Positions 1 to 13,006 of a stretch of DNA of 64,000 nucleotides are shown here, piece by piece. The position numbers were made by a program, and so were the translations under genes. How positions within the stretch are numbered: position 1 is the stretch's first letter; every line of letters begins with the position of its first letter. The notes under the pieces were generated by a model. The model saw only the letters and a list, made by a program, of their open reading frames with translations. It was not told where the DNA came from and made no database searches. Source of the DNA: Chitinophaga sp. E66 (GTDB lineage: Bacteria; Bacteroidota; Bacteroidia; Chitinophagales; Chitinophagaceae); the NCBI GenBank assembly GCA_019285755.1, contig CP079103.1, positions 5,365,001 through 5,429,000 on the forward strand. The letters run 5' to 3'.

Positions 1-1962
1 TCGGCAGGGTGGAAGACCAGTCGTTACGTGCAGTAGCGCCAAAGAACAGCATGCTCTTGTAAGACATGTTCAGGTCTGCGTACAAACCAACGAGGCGGCG
101 ACGGGAGAACGTGTTCACGGCGTTAACCGGACCGTTGCTGTTGCCGAAGTTATACCATTCCGGAACGATCAGGCCGCCGGAGGGGTTGGTGGAAACATCA
201 GATACGTCGAACTGACGTTGACGCACGTTGTTACCGATCATCAGGCTTCCTTTGAAATCGCTGCTGAACTGGTGTTCTGCGGTAACCATGAAGTCATGAA
301 CGATCTCAGCGAGGTTGTACATTTCTTCCTGGTATTTACCCGCACCCACCTGGGTATTCGCTGCCGCACTGTATTCGCCGGACGTGACGTCGGCAGGGGC
401 GTAGCTGAACTTGGGATATTTGTACTTACGACGGTCAGCGTAAACGTCTACACCGAGGCGTTCAACAATGTTCAGCCAGGATACCGGTTTCCAGCCGATC
501 TGGAAGTTACCGGTGATACGGTCAACATAGTTTTCGTTGCGATAGTTCGCCAGCTGCCAGTAAGGGTTTACCGTGTAAGCGCCATAGTAACCATACAGGG
601 GTTGCCTCCGGCATCGAAGATGTTGCCGAAGCTGTTGTACGGATTGCTCAGGTCTTTCAGGGATGTCAGCGGAATATCGCGGGGCATCTGGATTACGGAG
701 TTCCATACGGAACCGTCGCCCTGACCGCCCTGAACCATGTTGGACTTGATCTTGGCATAGTTGAAGTTTACGGAGGTGGTCAGGTTATGCGCCAGTTCTG
801 CAGAACCGTTGAAGCGCACGTTGTACCTGTTGTAGGAGTCCGAGTGACCGGGCATAACACCATCCGAATTCAGGGCATTCAGCGACAGGAAGTAAGTGGT
901 TTTGTCGCCTGCGCCTGAGAGGGAAAGGTTGTTGTTGGTAGCCTTGCCCAGGTCGAAGAAGTCCTTCACATTGTCAGGGATCGCGCTGTAAGCCTTTTGT
1001 TGGCGAACACCATTGATCTCCTGGCCCCAACCTTGCATCTGGCCGTTAAAGGGAGCACCCCAGCTCCAGTTTTCTTTAGGGTCGTTATGGTAACCGCCGG
1101 GATAACCGGGGTCAGCATAACCCTGACCGAATTCGTTCTGGTAATCAGGGATCTTCAGCACGTTTGAGAACGTGTTGGCAGTGTTGAAGGTCACATTTGT
1201 TTTCTGACCTTTTTACCGGATTTGGTGGTGATGATCAACGCGCCGTTAGATGCTCTTGAACCGTAAAGCGCGGCAGCGGCAGGGCCTTTCAGAACGTCGA
1301 TAGACTCGATGTCGTCGGGAGAGATGTCGTTACCACGGTTACCGAAGTCAACGGATGAACGGCTGTCGCCACCACCCATCAGACCGCTGTTGTCGATAGG
1401 AACACCGTCTACTACGAGCAGCGCCTGGTTGTTACCGGAAATGGAAGAACCACCGCGAAGTACGATACGGGTGGAGCTACCGGGAGCGGAAGCCGTACCG
1501 GAAATGTTCAGGCCGGGCACTTTACCGGTCAGACCGTTGAGTGCGCTCACGCTCTGACCTTTGGTCAGCTCGTCTGCCTTAACCGTAGGTGCCGCATAAC
1601 CGAGAGAACGCTTCTCTCTGCGGATTGCCTGGGCGGTTACCACTGTTTCTGTAAGATTCGTAACGTCGGTAGTAAGAACCACGTTAACTGTGGAGCCGGA
1701 AATCCGGGCCTCCTGATCGCGCATGCCGATAAACTTAACGACCAGCACGTCTACACCATCGGGAACGTTGAGCGAGTATTCGCCCGTTGCGTTGGTCACT
1801 GTTCCCACGTTTGTACCTTTGGCGATTACAGTAGCACCAATGATCGCTGTACCGTCATCTGCCGCTGTCACCTTTCCTTTAATGGTTCGGCTCTGCGCCA
1901 AGACCTGACCTGATACACATATCAGGATCAGGAAAAGTGGTTAGACCTTTCCTCATAAGCAT
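1..1962 (-). CDS. SusC/RagA family TonB-linked outer membrane receptor (5' part; gene continues past the window start)
   Basis: Outer-membrane TonB-dependent transporter of the SusC/RagA family, which imports glycans or peptides with a SusD-like lipoprotein partner. The partner is not in this window. Start ATG 1962 gives MLMRKG and a signal peptide ending VLAQS. Next come a carboxypeptidase-like regulatory domain (TIKGKVTAADDGTAIIGATV) and the plug domain with the family signatures LLVVDGVPIDNSG and GPAAAALYGSRASNGALI. Barrel sequence follows and runs off at base 1 (ARNDWSSTLP near 20-50). Three frameshifts break it: about 1940 in the signal peptide, about 1208 (GGG read as GG, where KKGQKTNVTF would continue) and about 600 (a C lost before LYGYYGAYTVNP). 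The reconstructed protein is normal for the family, so I infer a functional gene. The substrate cannot be told. Confidence 0.93.
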
Positions 1963-1992
1963 AATTTAGTTGTTTAACAGAATTTTAACAGA

Positions 1993-2026
1993 CAAATATA
2001 AATTACTTAACTCTTTTTTAACGCAA
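1993..2026 (-). promoter_or_regulatory. Bacteroidota-type promoter of the SusC gene
   Basis: On the minus strand TATATTTG (1993-2000) matches the Bacteroidota -7 box TAnnTTTG. TTG at 2024-2026 lies 23 bases upstream of it, inside the 17-23 spacing reported for Flavobacterium-type promoters. The -7 box is about 31 bases before the ATG at 1962. Predicted from sequence only. Confidence 0.5.
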
Positions 2027-2210
2027 TTGATTTGTAAATTTTTGGAGGGGACATACATTTTTTTTTGGTGAATACTTTTTTTTCCTTGATAAGTTGAAAG
2101 AGTACAATAAGTAAAAAGTTTATGAAGATGCCGCCTGCAATCGTTTGTACCGGTGGGCTGGACTGGTACAAAAAGAAAAAGCAGGCGACAAGATTATCAC
2201 CCGCTTATCA

Positions 2211-2465
2211 TCAACCAAAATCTAAATCGAGATCTTTAGAATGGTTTTGATGCCCCTCATTGCTGGGGAGCACAATATTTTTATTCGCTGAAACGCTGTA
2301 CGGTAACGGCTTATATGAAGTACCCCGACCCGATTTTGTTGCCGCCAATACGTCCGTATAGCCAGACGACAGGCGTTGTTCGAATTTCTTTTTCATAAGC
2401 GACAGACTTTGGTAATGTAAAATTACTGGATTTCCGTAATTCAAACCCTCTGTCACTAAAAACAA
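2211..2465 (-). CDS. Small hypothetical ORF in the SusC-transposase gap
   Basis: An 84-residue open frame, unrecognised, with no membrane segment, signal or motif. A shorter start at MKKKFEQ is possible. It is the only minus-strand open frame in the otherwise AT-rich gap 1963-2472, whose remaining sequence shows only the SusC promoter. It may be a chance frame or a relic next to the insertion sequence. Confidence 0.22.
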   Translation of the reverse strand: MFLVTEGLNYGNPVILHYQSLSLMKKKFEQRLSSGYTDVLAATKSGRGTSYKPLPYSVSANKNIVLPSNEGHQNHSKDLDLDFG

Positions 2466-2472
2466 ATTCGGA

Positions 2473-3171
2473 TCAGGATAAGTTTAATGGATACGTCTTG
2501 AGAAGATTAAGCAACACTGCATATAATTCCTCATGTCTATTGTTGTAGCGAAACTCGCATTCTTTCAGGTGTAAATAGGCCGTATTCCGGTTCAAACCCT
2601 TGAATTTGGCCAGCCGGTGCTTCGTAAGCCCCAGAACCCATCCACATCATCCAGCGCGGTCTTGTTCACTTCCGCCTCATGATGCCCATGGCCCAGGTGA
2701 TACAAACGATATTGACTCAGGTCCACCACCGTTGAACCGCCGGATCCGCTCCGCGCTCCCAACCGTCTCCAGCACAGACCGCCCGCGGGCTATCGCCTGG
2801 ATCATGGAACGGCTCACATCGGGAAGGATTTCCGTAAATACCTTGTTGTCGCTCTTATAAATTCCGAATATCACCGGTTTCACAACACGGTCAACATCCG
2901 TCTTAACGGCAACGGCTACGTCTTGCGGCTGATGGAGAGAAAGATTACGGAGACCATAGGAAGCGGCCGAACCCGTTTTCTCAGGCTGTATAGATTCGCA
3001 ATACTTCACGATCTGCAACCTGATCTTTTTGAGATAACTGTTGATCGTTACCCGGCTCACGCCACTGATGTTGGCGATCTGTGTAGCGGTGAGGTCTTCC
3101 GAGAACAGCTTTAGTATCTCCTTAAATTTACGCTCAGACAAATGAGCGCCCTTTAGGAACTTATTTTTCAT
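2473..3171 (-). CDS. IS1595-family (ISXO2-like) transposase, frameshifted
   Basis: DDE-type transposase of the IS1595 group. The N-terminus MKNKFLKGAHLSERKFKEIL is followed by a helix-turn-helix (TATQIANISGVSRVTINSYL, about residues 28-48), as in ISXO2-like enzymes. The usual C-terminal block appears only after frame changes: TVVDLSQYRLYHLGHGHHEA, then FWGLTKHRLAKFKGLNRNTA, then LHLKECEFRYNNRHEELY, ending at TGA 2473. Frameshifts lie near 2750 and near 2625, the second being a GGGG that should be GGGGG. The corrected length of about 230 residues fits this family. No zinc-ribbon is seen at the N-terminus. Terminal inverted repeats and a target duplication could not be identified, so the ends of the element are unknown. 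Since the breaks resemble those in the housekeeping genes, the transposase may be intact in the cell. Confidence 0.8.
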
Positions 3172-3177
3172 GGTACT

Positions 3178-3209
3178 AAGAGGTTATAAAATGGCATTAT
3201 AAACCTCTT
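3178..3209. repeat. Inverted repeat just upstream of the transposase start
   Basis: AAGAGGTTATAA and TTATAAACCTCTT face each other around a 7-base centre. One arm has an extra T; otherwise they are complementary. The repeat sits 6 bases upstream of the transposase ATG, so it could be an operator, a translational hairpin or part of an IS end. Confidence 0.5.
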
Positions 3210-3300
3210 ACTTTTTCTCCGCTATATATAATGCTTTATTATAAACGGCGAAATGCCCGGGATGAACGCCCCTACTAGATTATTTGACCCGGAACCAATG

Positions 3301-3328
3301 AAAACCCGTGGCAAGCGGCCACGGGTTT
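3301..3328 (-). terminator. Terminator downstream of the RND/MMPL exporter
   Basis: AAACCCGTGG and CCACGGGTTT form a 10-bp stem. The minus strand ends in a short T tract (GGGTTTTC). It lies about 90 bases past the exporter stop. Confidence 0.6.
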
Positions 3329-3415
3329 AATTTTAATGCCTTAAAATTATCAAAATGTTATCTAGTGCGTCAAATCACAGTTCTGGTTGAACGGTCTTAA
3401 AACAGGATGAACGCA

Positions 3416-5818
3416 TCAGTCTTTTTGCTCATCCAGCCCGATTTCCTTCATCTCAAGGTCCGCCTCCTCATCTAACGCCTTCCACAATTCTTTCTTTTTC
3501 GCCTTCTTCTGCAAGGCTTTTTCCATCCACAACAACATTGCCGGCAAGATCGTCAGGTTCGTGATCATCGCCATCACCAGCGTCAGGCTCGTTAACCAAC
3601 CCAACGCCTTCGTGCCCTGGAACTCCGAAAAGCTGAAGATCATAAATCCTGCAAACAGGATCAGGGAGGTGTATATAATACTAAGGCCCGTATCGTTGAT
3701 CGTGTGCCTAACGGTGGCGGATATATCGTAGTTGTTCAACGGCAGTTCCTGCTTGAAGTTCACCAGGAAACGGATCGTCACGTCAATGGCTATACCCAGC
3801 GCAATACTGAACACCAGCACGGTCGAAGGCTTGATGGCAATATCCAGCCAACCCATCACTCCCGCCGTCACCAGCAAAGGAATGATGTTCGGCACCAGTG
3901 ATATGATCAGCATCCTCCAGCTACGGAAAAGGTAGAGCATGCAGAAAATGATCAGCACGAATGCCAGCAGGATGCTTTCCGCCAGGCCGTTGATAATAAA
4001 CCGGCTTCCTTCCAGGAAGATGATGCTGGTTCCGGTAAACGTCACATTATATTGTGCGGTATCGAAGATCTGATCTACCTGCGGGCGCAGGGAATCCAGC
4101 AGGCGCGGCAGCTCCGCCGACCCTACGTCTGCCATGTTCACGCTCATGCGCGCCACCTGGCGCGTGCTGTCCATAAAAGACGCCACGAGCTGCGAGAACA
4201 CCGACTTATCCCCCGCCCTTCATACGCAGGTACGGCGCCAGGAACCCGATGTCGAACTGGTTGGGCACGGCGTAGTTGAGGCTGTCGCCGCCGTAATAGG
4301 CCTGCTTCGCGAACTTGATCCCCTCGGCTACCGACAACGGACGGGCAAACGCCGGCTGCTCGCCGATGATCTTGCCGAGCTGGTCGAGCTTTTCAAGTGT
4401 GCGCAGGTTCACCACGCCGTTCTTTTTCTTCGTATCTACCGCAATCTCCAACGGCATCACGCCTTTGAAGCGCTGCTCGAAGAACTTCAGGTCGGTGTAT
4501 AACTTATCTTCTTTAGGAATGTCGTCTACGATGAAACCCACCGGGCGAAGGCGCATCATACCAATTGCGGCCAGCACAACCATAATGACCGTAAAGGCGT
4601 ATACCCACGGCCGGTAGTTGAACACCAGGCGGTTGAGGAACTCCAGCACCCAGCGGCATACTTTATTGTCGAGATAGCTGGTATGCTTCGTTTTCGGTGG
4701 CGGCAGGTAGCTGAGCACCGAAGGCAGGAGATGATGAAGGAGATGAGGAAGATCAGCATGATGTTCACGCCGGCCACTACCCCGAATTGCTTCAGGATCG
4801 CGGAGTTCGTGAAATAGAACACGCCGAAGCCGATGGCCGCCGTGAGGTTGGTGAACAGGGTAACGATACCCATCTTCTGCACCATCCGCACGAGCGCTTT
4901 CATCTTATCCCCGTGAAGGGCATATTCCGTATGGTATTTGTTGAGGAAGTAAACGCAGTTGGGAATACCGATCACCACGATCAGCGGCGGGATCAATCCG
5001 GTCAGTAATGTGATCTTATAACCGCAGAGCACAATGGTCCCCACGCTCCAGATCACCCCGATTGCCACCACGATCATACTCATGAGCACGGCGCTGATGG
5101 AACGGAAGAACAGCAGCAGGATAAGCGCCGTGAGCACAAAAGAGATGTACAGGAACATCTTCAGCTCATCGGCCACTTTCGTTGCCATGATGGTCCGTAT
5201 CATGGGCAGGCCGCTCATCTTTACGTCGATCTGGTGCTTCTCCCCGAACTCCTCCGCGATCTTTTGGATGGCCTGCACCACTTCGATCCGCTTTTTGGAG
5301 TTGAGGATTTCCTTATTGATGTGCACCGCCATCAGGTAGGCGTTGGCGTTGGCGCTATAAAGCAGCCCTTTATAGAATGGCAGTGAATTGAAAACGTTCT
5401 TCAGGCTGTCCAGCTCCGTCTGGGTTTGCGGCATGGGCTTGAACAACTGGATAGCCGTCAGCTTTTGCGTCAGGGTGTCTTTGACGAGGTTGACGGCAAC
5501 GGGAATACTAAGGGTATTCTCTACCGCAGGCACCTTGCGCAGCGCGTCGTTCATGGCCACGTAGTCGCGGAAGAACTCCAGCTGGAAGAGTTTGTCGGTT
5601 TCGATGCCGATCACCATCATGTTCCCGTCTTCCCCGAACTTCTGTTTAAAGTCCTGGTATACCAGCCATTTTGGGTTATCTCTCGGGATGGCGCCGGTGA
5701 ACTCATAGGAGAGCTCAACTTTGCTCGCGAAATAAGCCATGATGCCCGTTCCCAGAAACAACAAAGCCAGAAGCCACAGTCGGAATTTCAAAACAAAAGC
5801 TGCAAGGCGCTGCCACAT
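3416..5818 (-). CDS. RND superfamily / MMPL-type exporter
   Basis: Inner-membrane exporter of the RND/MMPL superfamily, about 800 residues in two homologous halves. The first half starts MWQRLAAFVLKFRLWLLALL, has a large periplasmic loop, then a transmembrane cluster (SFVLTALILLLFFRSISAVL; LIPPLIVVIGIPNCVYFLNK). The second half repeats this: TM helix FNYRPWVYAFTVIMVVLAAI, loop, and a final cluster ending in TLVMAMITNLTILPAML. The C-terminal tail is charged and cytoplasmic (KKAKKKELWKALDEEADLEM). Two frameshifts, near 4725 and 4203, split it into three frames. It stands alone, divergent from porZ. Hydrophobic, lipid-like substrates are typical of the family, but nothing here fixes the cargo. 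Confidence 0.88.
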
Positions 5819-5910
5819 AGATTGATTCTAATTTTGTTTAAAGGCCATAAAGGTAACTATTCATGTCGATTAATGCATAAGAGATAATTCATAATTGTTA
5901 CTTTTGAAAC

Positions 5911-8088
5911 ATGTTCCGCCACTGGTTATTATGCATTTTTATACTCATTTCCAACGGATTAAGATCGCAAAACATTCCGATCGGCCAATGGCGTGAGCAT
6001 TTCCCCGCGCATAGCGGCATGGCGGTGACGGCCAGCGGGGATGCGATCTTTTGCGCTACCGCCCAGGGGCTCTTTTCCATCTCCACGGATGAACATGCCA
6101 TTACGCGCTACGGCAAATCCACCGGATTGCACGACACCGGTATTTCCGCCATGGCCTGGCACGAAGGGCTCCGCACCCTTGTGCTGGCGTACCGCAACGG
6201 CAATATCGACCTGCTTACCGATGGCGGCATCATCAACCTGCCCGATGTCCTCCAGCGCCCCGGCCCGCCCGATAAAGCCGCCAGATCCATCGTTATCACG
6301 GGCGATATGGCGCTCCTGCCCCTGCCCTTCGGCATCATCGCCATTAACCTGCGCCGCCGCGAGATCGCCGACACCTGGACGCCGGGCCACCCCGTTCTTT
6401 CCGCCGCTATCCTGCAAAATGATATTTTCGCCGCCACACCACAGGGCGTCTTCCGCGCCCCACTTTCCGCTCCCAACCTGGCGGACCCCGGCTACTGGAA
6501 ACCCCTGCCGCCTTTACCGGCACAGACCCTCGCCGCCACAACAACCCTGGTAGCCCGGGTGAACGACACCCTATTCCGCTTTACCGGCGCCGCCTGGGAA
6601 AAGTGGATATACGACCGTGGGCACATCACCTTTCTCCAATCGTCAGGTAACGCCCTCTTCATCGGCCTCCCCGGGAAAGTGCTTCGCCTCACCGATAGCG
6701 AAACGACGTTCACCGACAACCTGCTTCCCGAACCATCTGGCGCCATAGAAACCGCATCCGGCCTATGGATCGCTGACAAAGGAAACGGCCTGATCCTGCA
6801 TCGCAACGGCGCCTACTCCCGCCTCACACCCGACGCGCCTTCCGGCCCCGCCTCCGGCGCCCTGCTTACGCATAACGGCGCACTCTACGCCGGTTCGGGG
6901 CGGTAAACGAAAACTGGCAACCTTCCGGCGCCAACCTTCCCTTATCCGTTTTCCGGGAAGGCGAATGGTCACAGGCCGGTGCTTCCATACCCGATATCAT
7001 CGCCCTCGCCGCCGGCAACGGCAGCATATACGCCGGCTCCTTCGGCAATGGGATCACAACCTTCCGCAACGGCGCCCCGCCCCAACAGGAAAGCCCCTGG
7101 GCCGGGAGCGTTTCGCAGGACTGGCAGCCGACCACCAGGGGAACCTCTGGGCCTCCGCCTTCGGTTACCCGCAACAACAGTTGCTGGTCAAAAACCCATC
7201 AGGCAGCTGGACGGCTTTCAATGTCCCCTATTACCTCCCTTCCAACGCCCTCTCGCAAATTCTTATAGACGACGCAGACCAGAAATGGATCGCCTCCCCG
7301 CTCGGCGGCGGGGTCATTATCATGAACCATGGCGCCAATGCGACCGACCCGCGAGACGACCGCTGGAAACAACTCCTCTCCGGAACCGGCCGCGGCAACC
7401 TGCCCTCCCCGACCGTCTATTCCCTCGCCAAGGACCGCGACGGCTGGATTTGGATCGGTACGGCCAGGGTATCGCCGTCATGCAGTGCGCCCCGGATATC
7501 TTTTCGGCCAACACCTGCGAAGCCTGGCTCCCCATCGTGCAGACAGATGCATTCGCGGGGTATCTATTTCAAAATGAACAGGTATTAACCCTGGCGGTAG
7601 ACGGCGCCAACCGCAAATGGGCCGGCACCCGCAACGGCGCCTGGCTTATCAGCCCGGACGGGAGCCGCATCCTTCAACACCTCCATACGGGCAACAGCCC
7701 GCTTCCGGATAACGTGGTGCACCGCATCGCCATCGACCCCGTCACCGGAGAAGTCTTTTTCGGCACCGGCGGCGGACTGGTATCCTGGCGCGGCGAAGCC
7801 ACAGAAGGCAGCGACACGCAAACCGACAGTGTGCTGGTCTTCCCCAACCCCGTTCCTTCCGGGTACAACGGCGCCATCGCCATCCGCGGCCTGGTGCGGG
7901 ATGCGTATGTAAAAATCACCGACGTTACAGGAAAACTGGTTTTCCAAACCCGCGCACAGGGCGGCCAGGCAGTGTGGAATGGCCGCGATTATACAGGGTT
8001 CAGGCCGCAAAGTGGGATCTATCTCGTGTTGGCCAGTGACGCAACGGGTAAGGAAAAAATCGTGACGAAGCTGGTATTTATCCGCTGA
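5911..8088 (+). CDS. porZ: PorZ-like type IX secretion protein (beta-propellers, C-terminal sorting domain)
   Basis: Surface protein of the type IX secretion system. PorZ belongs to the attachment complex that handles cargo after removal of its sorting signal and presents A-LPS in Porphyromonas. A short signal peptide precedes the characteristic start IPIGQWREHFPAHSGMAV, followed by two-component-regulator-type propeller repeats (GLFSIS, GNLWASAFGYPQQQ, GWIWIGT, NRKWAGTRNGAWLIS). The type A sorting domain is at the end (VLVFPNPVPSGYNGAI to GIYLVLASDATGKEKIVTKL). Frameshifts lie near 6900, near 7095 and at 7463, where a G is missing in GTGQGIAV. The corrected length of about 725 residues suits PorZ. 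recO follows 17 bases later. The gldKLMN genes of the same secretion system are 16 kb away. Confidence 0.85.
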
Positions 8089-8105
8089 TAACCGATTTTT
8101 GCGGC

Positions 8106-8839
8106 ATGTTGCACAAAACACCGGGCATCGTGCTCCGCACCGTTAAATATGGGGACACCAGCGTTATCCTGAGCATCTTCACGGAGCTATTCGGGATCCA
8201 GTCCTACATCGTGAACGGCGTGCGCTCCTCCCGTCCGAAAGCGGCGAAAGGCAACATCCTCCAGCCCGGTAATATCCTCGATCTTGTCGTCTATCATCAC
8301 GAACAAAAGAACATCCAGCGGATCTCGGAATTCAAGCCGGGGCATATTTATACCACGATGCACGTCAATATCGTGAAGAATACGGTGGCGTTGTATCTCA
8401 TCGAGCTGCTGCAGAAATCGCTCAAACAGCCGGAACCCGATCCCGAATTATACCACTTCACGGAAAAAGTATTCCGCGCCCTCGATACGGAAAACACCGC
8501 CGTAGCCGCCAATCTTCCGCTCTTTTTCACCCTGCGTTTTGCCGCGCACCTCGGTTTCCATTTCGCGGGCCATTATTCGGAATATACCCCTACCTCGACC
8601 TGGCGGAAGGCACCTATGTAGACTTGCCGCCGCACCATACCAATTACCTGGACGAGACCAACAGCCAGCTGACCGACAAGCTGCAAAGCATCCAGCACAT
8701 CCCAGACCTGGAGCATGTGCTGATGAATAAAGAACGCCGGCGCAACCTGCTGTACGCGTACCTGGATTTCTATAAGCTGCACCTCCCCGATTTCAAGGAA
8801 CTGCACAGCCCGCCCATCCTGCACGAGATACTCGGTTAG
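8106..8839 (+). CDS. recO: DNA repair protein RecO
   Basis: RecO acts with RecF and RecR to load RecA onto SSB-coated single-stranded DNA. The N-terminal OB-fold begins MLHKTPGIVLRTVKYGDTSV and continues with IFTELFGIQSYIVNGVRS, typical of Bacteroidota RecO. The helical C-terminal domain ends in LLYAYLDFYKLHLPDFKEL. The cysteine zinc motif found in some RecO proteins is absent, as is common in this phylum. One frameshift near 8592 separates SEYTP from YLDLAEGTYVD. The stop (8837-8839) overlaps the convergent lpxH stop (8836-8838). Confidence 0.92.
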
Positions 8840-9610
8840 ACCGGGGTACCCGTTTTATAATATTTCAGTTCGGTAGAATTGCCGTCGAACACGGCGTAAG
8901 AGTGGTAATTCAGCCAGTCGCCCAGGTTGATGTAATGGGAATTGTCCGCCAGTTTGAGATCCAGCGGGAGGTGGCGATGGCCGTAGATGAAGTAATCGAA
9001 ATGATTTTTCTGTAAGATCTCGCGGGAGTAGATCGCGAGCCATTCCTCGTTTTCGCCGAGGAAGGTTTCCAGTTTTTCACCGGTGGCGGCGCGGCTTTTG
9101 CGGCTCCAGAAGTTCGCCATGGAAATGCCCCAGTTCGGCGGGATCATGGAAAACAGGAAGCGGCAAACAGGATTGCGGAATATCTTCTTCAGGAACTTAT
9201 ACCCATGATCACCGGGGCCCAGACCGTCGCCGTGCCCGATATAAAACTTCTTCCCCGATCACGTATTCCCGCGGTTCAAAATACACCGGGATATCCAGCT
9301 CCTGTTCGAAGTAGCCGTCCATCCACATGTCATGGTTGCCGATGAAAACGGTGATGCCGATCCCTTTGTCGCGTATGTCCGCGAGCTTGCCGAGGAGGCG
9401 GGTATAGCCTTTGGGGACTACATGCTTGTATTCGAACCAAAAATCGAAAATGTCGCCCACGAGGAAGATATGCTGTGCGTCTTTGGCGGCTTCGTCGAGC
9501 CACTGCACGATGAGTTTTTCGCGCTGGCGGCTGCGGGCCATATCAGGCGCGCCGAGGTGAAAGTCGGAAGCGAAATATACACGTTTGCCGGGCGGCAGAT
9601 GAATGTTCAT
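8836..9610 (-). CDS. lpxH: UDP-2,3-diacylglucosamine hydrolase (LpxH-type)
   Basis: Calcineurin-like phosphoesterase that cleaves UDP-2,3-diacylglucosamine to lipid X in lipid A synthesis, at the inner face of the cytoplasmic membrane. All metal-binding motifs are visible: SDFHLG, GDIFDFWFEYKH, IGNHDMWM, IGHGDGLGPGDHGYK and YGHRHLP. Start ATG 9610 (MNIHLPPGKRVYFASDFHLG) is preferred, because an upstream in-frame ATG at 9658 would place a perfect 15-bp hairpin inside the coding region. One frameshift near 9245 separates REYVIGE from KFYIGHGDG. Length about 258 residues, normal for LpxH. Confidence 0.9.
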
Positions 9611-9624
9611 GGTTCGGTATGAAA

Positions 9625-9664
9625 TGTAAAATGCAAAAGTGATGAATTCCTTTTGCATTTTACA
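9625..9664. terminator. Perfect 15-bp hairpin between the LUD gene and lpxH
   Basis: TGTAAAATGCAAAAG (9625-9639) and CTTTTGCATTTTACA (9650-9664) are exact reverse complements around a 10-base loop. The hairpin is centred 35 bases before the lpxH ATG and 30-69 bases past the LUD stop. It could end the rsfS-ftsH-LUD transcript or fold in the lpxH leader. No clear T run follows. Confidence 0.45.
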
Positions 9665-9693
9665 AGTATCGTAATCTATTATGTTCGAATTAG

Positions 9694-10326
9694 TTACTCA
9701 TCGAGCAGGAAAACATACACTTCCTTGGGGCCGTGCACGCCTACTACGAGGGTCTTTTCGATATCCGCCGTACGGCTGGGGCCTGTGGCGAAGGAGATCA
9801 TGGAAGGGAGGTTTCCTGGTATTTCTCTTTCAGCCGCTGTATGCCGTCTTTCACATCAAACACGAGCTGGTGCGTGAACGCCACCACGAGGTGAACGGGC
9901 GCGAACACTGGCAGCGCGCGGCCGGAGGGCTGTGCGGCGCTCATGACGATGGAGCCTGTGCGGGCCACGAGGAGCTCGCAATCGGTAATGGCTGCATCCA
10001 TCTGCGTCATATCGCCTACGTTGAGGTAAGCGGGATTGAACGGTTGGAGGATCTGCTCGAGCGACGGCGTTTTACAATGCACGTGCGCCCATTCCTTATG
10101 CTCTACGAGCGACTGGAGATTTTCTGCCAGTTCCTCGCGCGAGGAGCAGAAGATGAATTTGCCCTGCAGTTTCGAAAACTCTTCCGCGAATTTCAGTTCC
10201 AGTCCTTCATGTGCCGTTTCGAATACGGAGTTGTTGCCTTCCGCATGGGGAACGGGAGCTGAACGGGCTGGCTGAGCGCGTTACGAACCCTTTGAGGATG
10301 TTTTCCTTGGCCGGAGATACTTTCAT
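9694..10326 (-). CDS. LUD domain protein (LutC/YkgG-like)
   Basis: LUD-fold protein related to LutC, a subunit of the lactate utilisation complex, though stand-alone copies beside ftsH in Bacteroidota have no proven role. The reconstructed protein starts MKVSPAKENILKRVRNALSQ and carries the conserved core NVGDMTQMDAAITDCELLVA, then TGSIVMSAAQPSGRALPVFA, ending SMISFATGPSRTADIEKTLV. Two frameshifts, near 10285 and 9815, break it. It starts 6 bases after the ftsH stop, so it is the third gene of the rsfS-ftsH-LUD operon. LutA and LutB partners are absent, which argues against a simple lactate-oxidation role. Confidence 0.8.
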
Positions 10327-10332
10327 AGTGCC

Positions 10333-12371
<2,039 letters not shown>

Positions 12372-12448
12372 GATCGTTCGCTCCTTTACGAATGAGAGTT
12401 GTCGTTTTATATAAATAATTAATACAAAACCCGGGGTTTTGTTCATTG

Positions 12449-12851
12449 TCAGCCGATGTGCTCCATGCGTTCCGCATCGCTCCACATCTCTTCCAGGCCA
12501 TAGAATTTACGGGTCTCGGGAATGAAAACATGCACCACCACGTTCACATAATCCACCAGGATCCACTGCTGGGCGGTGAACCCTTCGTGCTTATATGGGG
12601 TTTCGTCCGTGTTGTTCTTCACTTCCTCCTCCACAAAATCCGCTATAGCCTTAACTTGGTTACTGGAATTGGCCTCACAAATGATGAAGAAATCAGCTAC
12701 CGCTTCAGGGATCTTACGAAGATCAAGGGAAACAATGTTCTCACCTTTTTTTCTCCTGTATGGCCTTTATGATGGAAGTAAAAATCTTGCTGTTCCTGTT
12801 AACGCGTGTTACCGCCTTTTTCCTGCTGTTCAGTACGGTTAAGGGTGCCAA
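12449..12851 (-). CDS. rsfS: Ribosome silencing factor RsfS (Iojap family)
   Basis: RsfS binds ribosomal protein uL14 and blocks subunit joining when nutrients run out. The family core is visible: IVSLDLRKIPEAVADFFIIC, NSSNQVKAIADFVEEEVK and WILVDYVNVVVHVFIPETR, ending WSDAERMEHIG. The preferred start is TTG 12851 (MAPLTVLNSRKKAV), because no in-frame ATG precedes the conserved part. One frameshift near 12745: a run of seven A where six restore QEKKGENIVSL. This is the clearest insertion-type error in the window. It heads the rsfS-ftsH-LUD operon, divergent from birA. Confidence 0.88.
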
Positions 12852-13006
12852 TAAGTGCTGTTTTTGTTAAAAATAGTCTTTAATCTTCAAAATTACTAAA
12901 CCGGGGTCAAAATATAACCCCAGCTTATATGCTGGAAGACGGATGAACCGGTAAAATATTGTTAAAATGATGCTAATTTGCTCACTTTACAGTTAAATCA
13001 GGATTC

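Noticed and set aside
218-724. Plus-strand frame inside the SusC gene
   Set aside because: Shadow of the SusC frame; no family features.
12735-12760. Programmed ribosomal frameshift in rsfS at the A7 run
   Set aside because: Orthologues of this small protein need no frameshift, and the same kind of run error occurs throughout the window.
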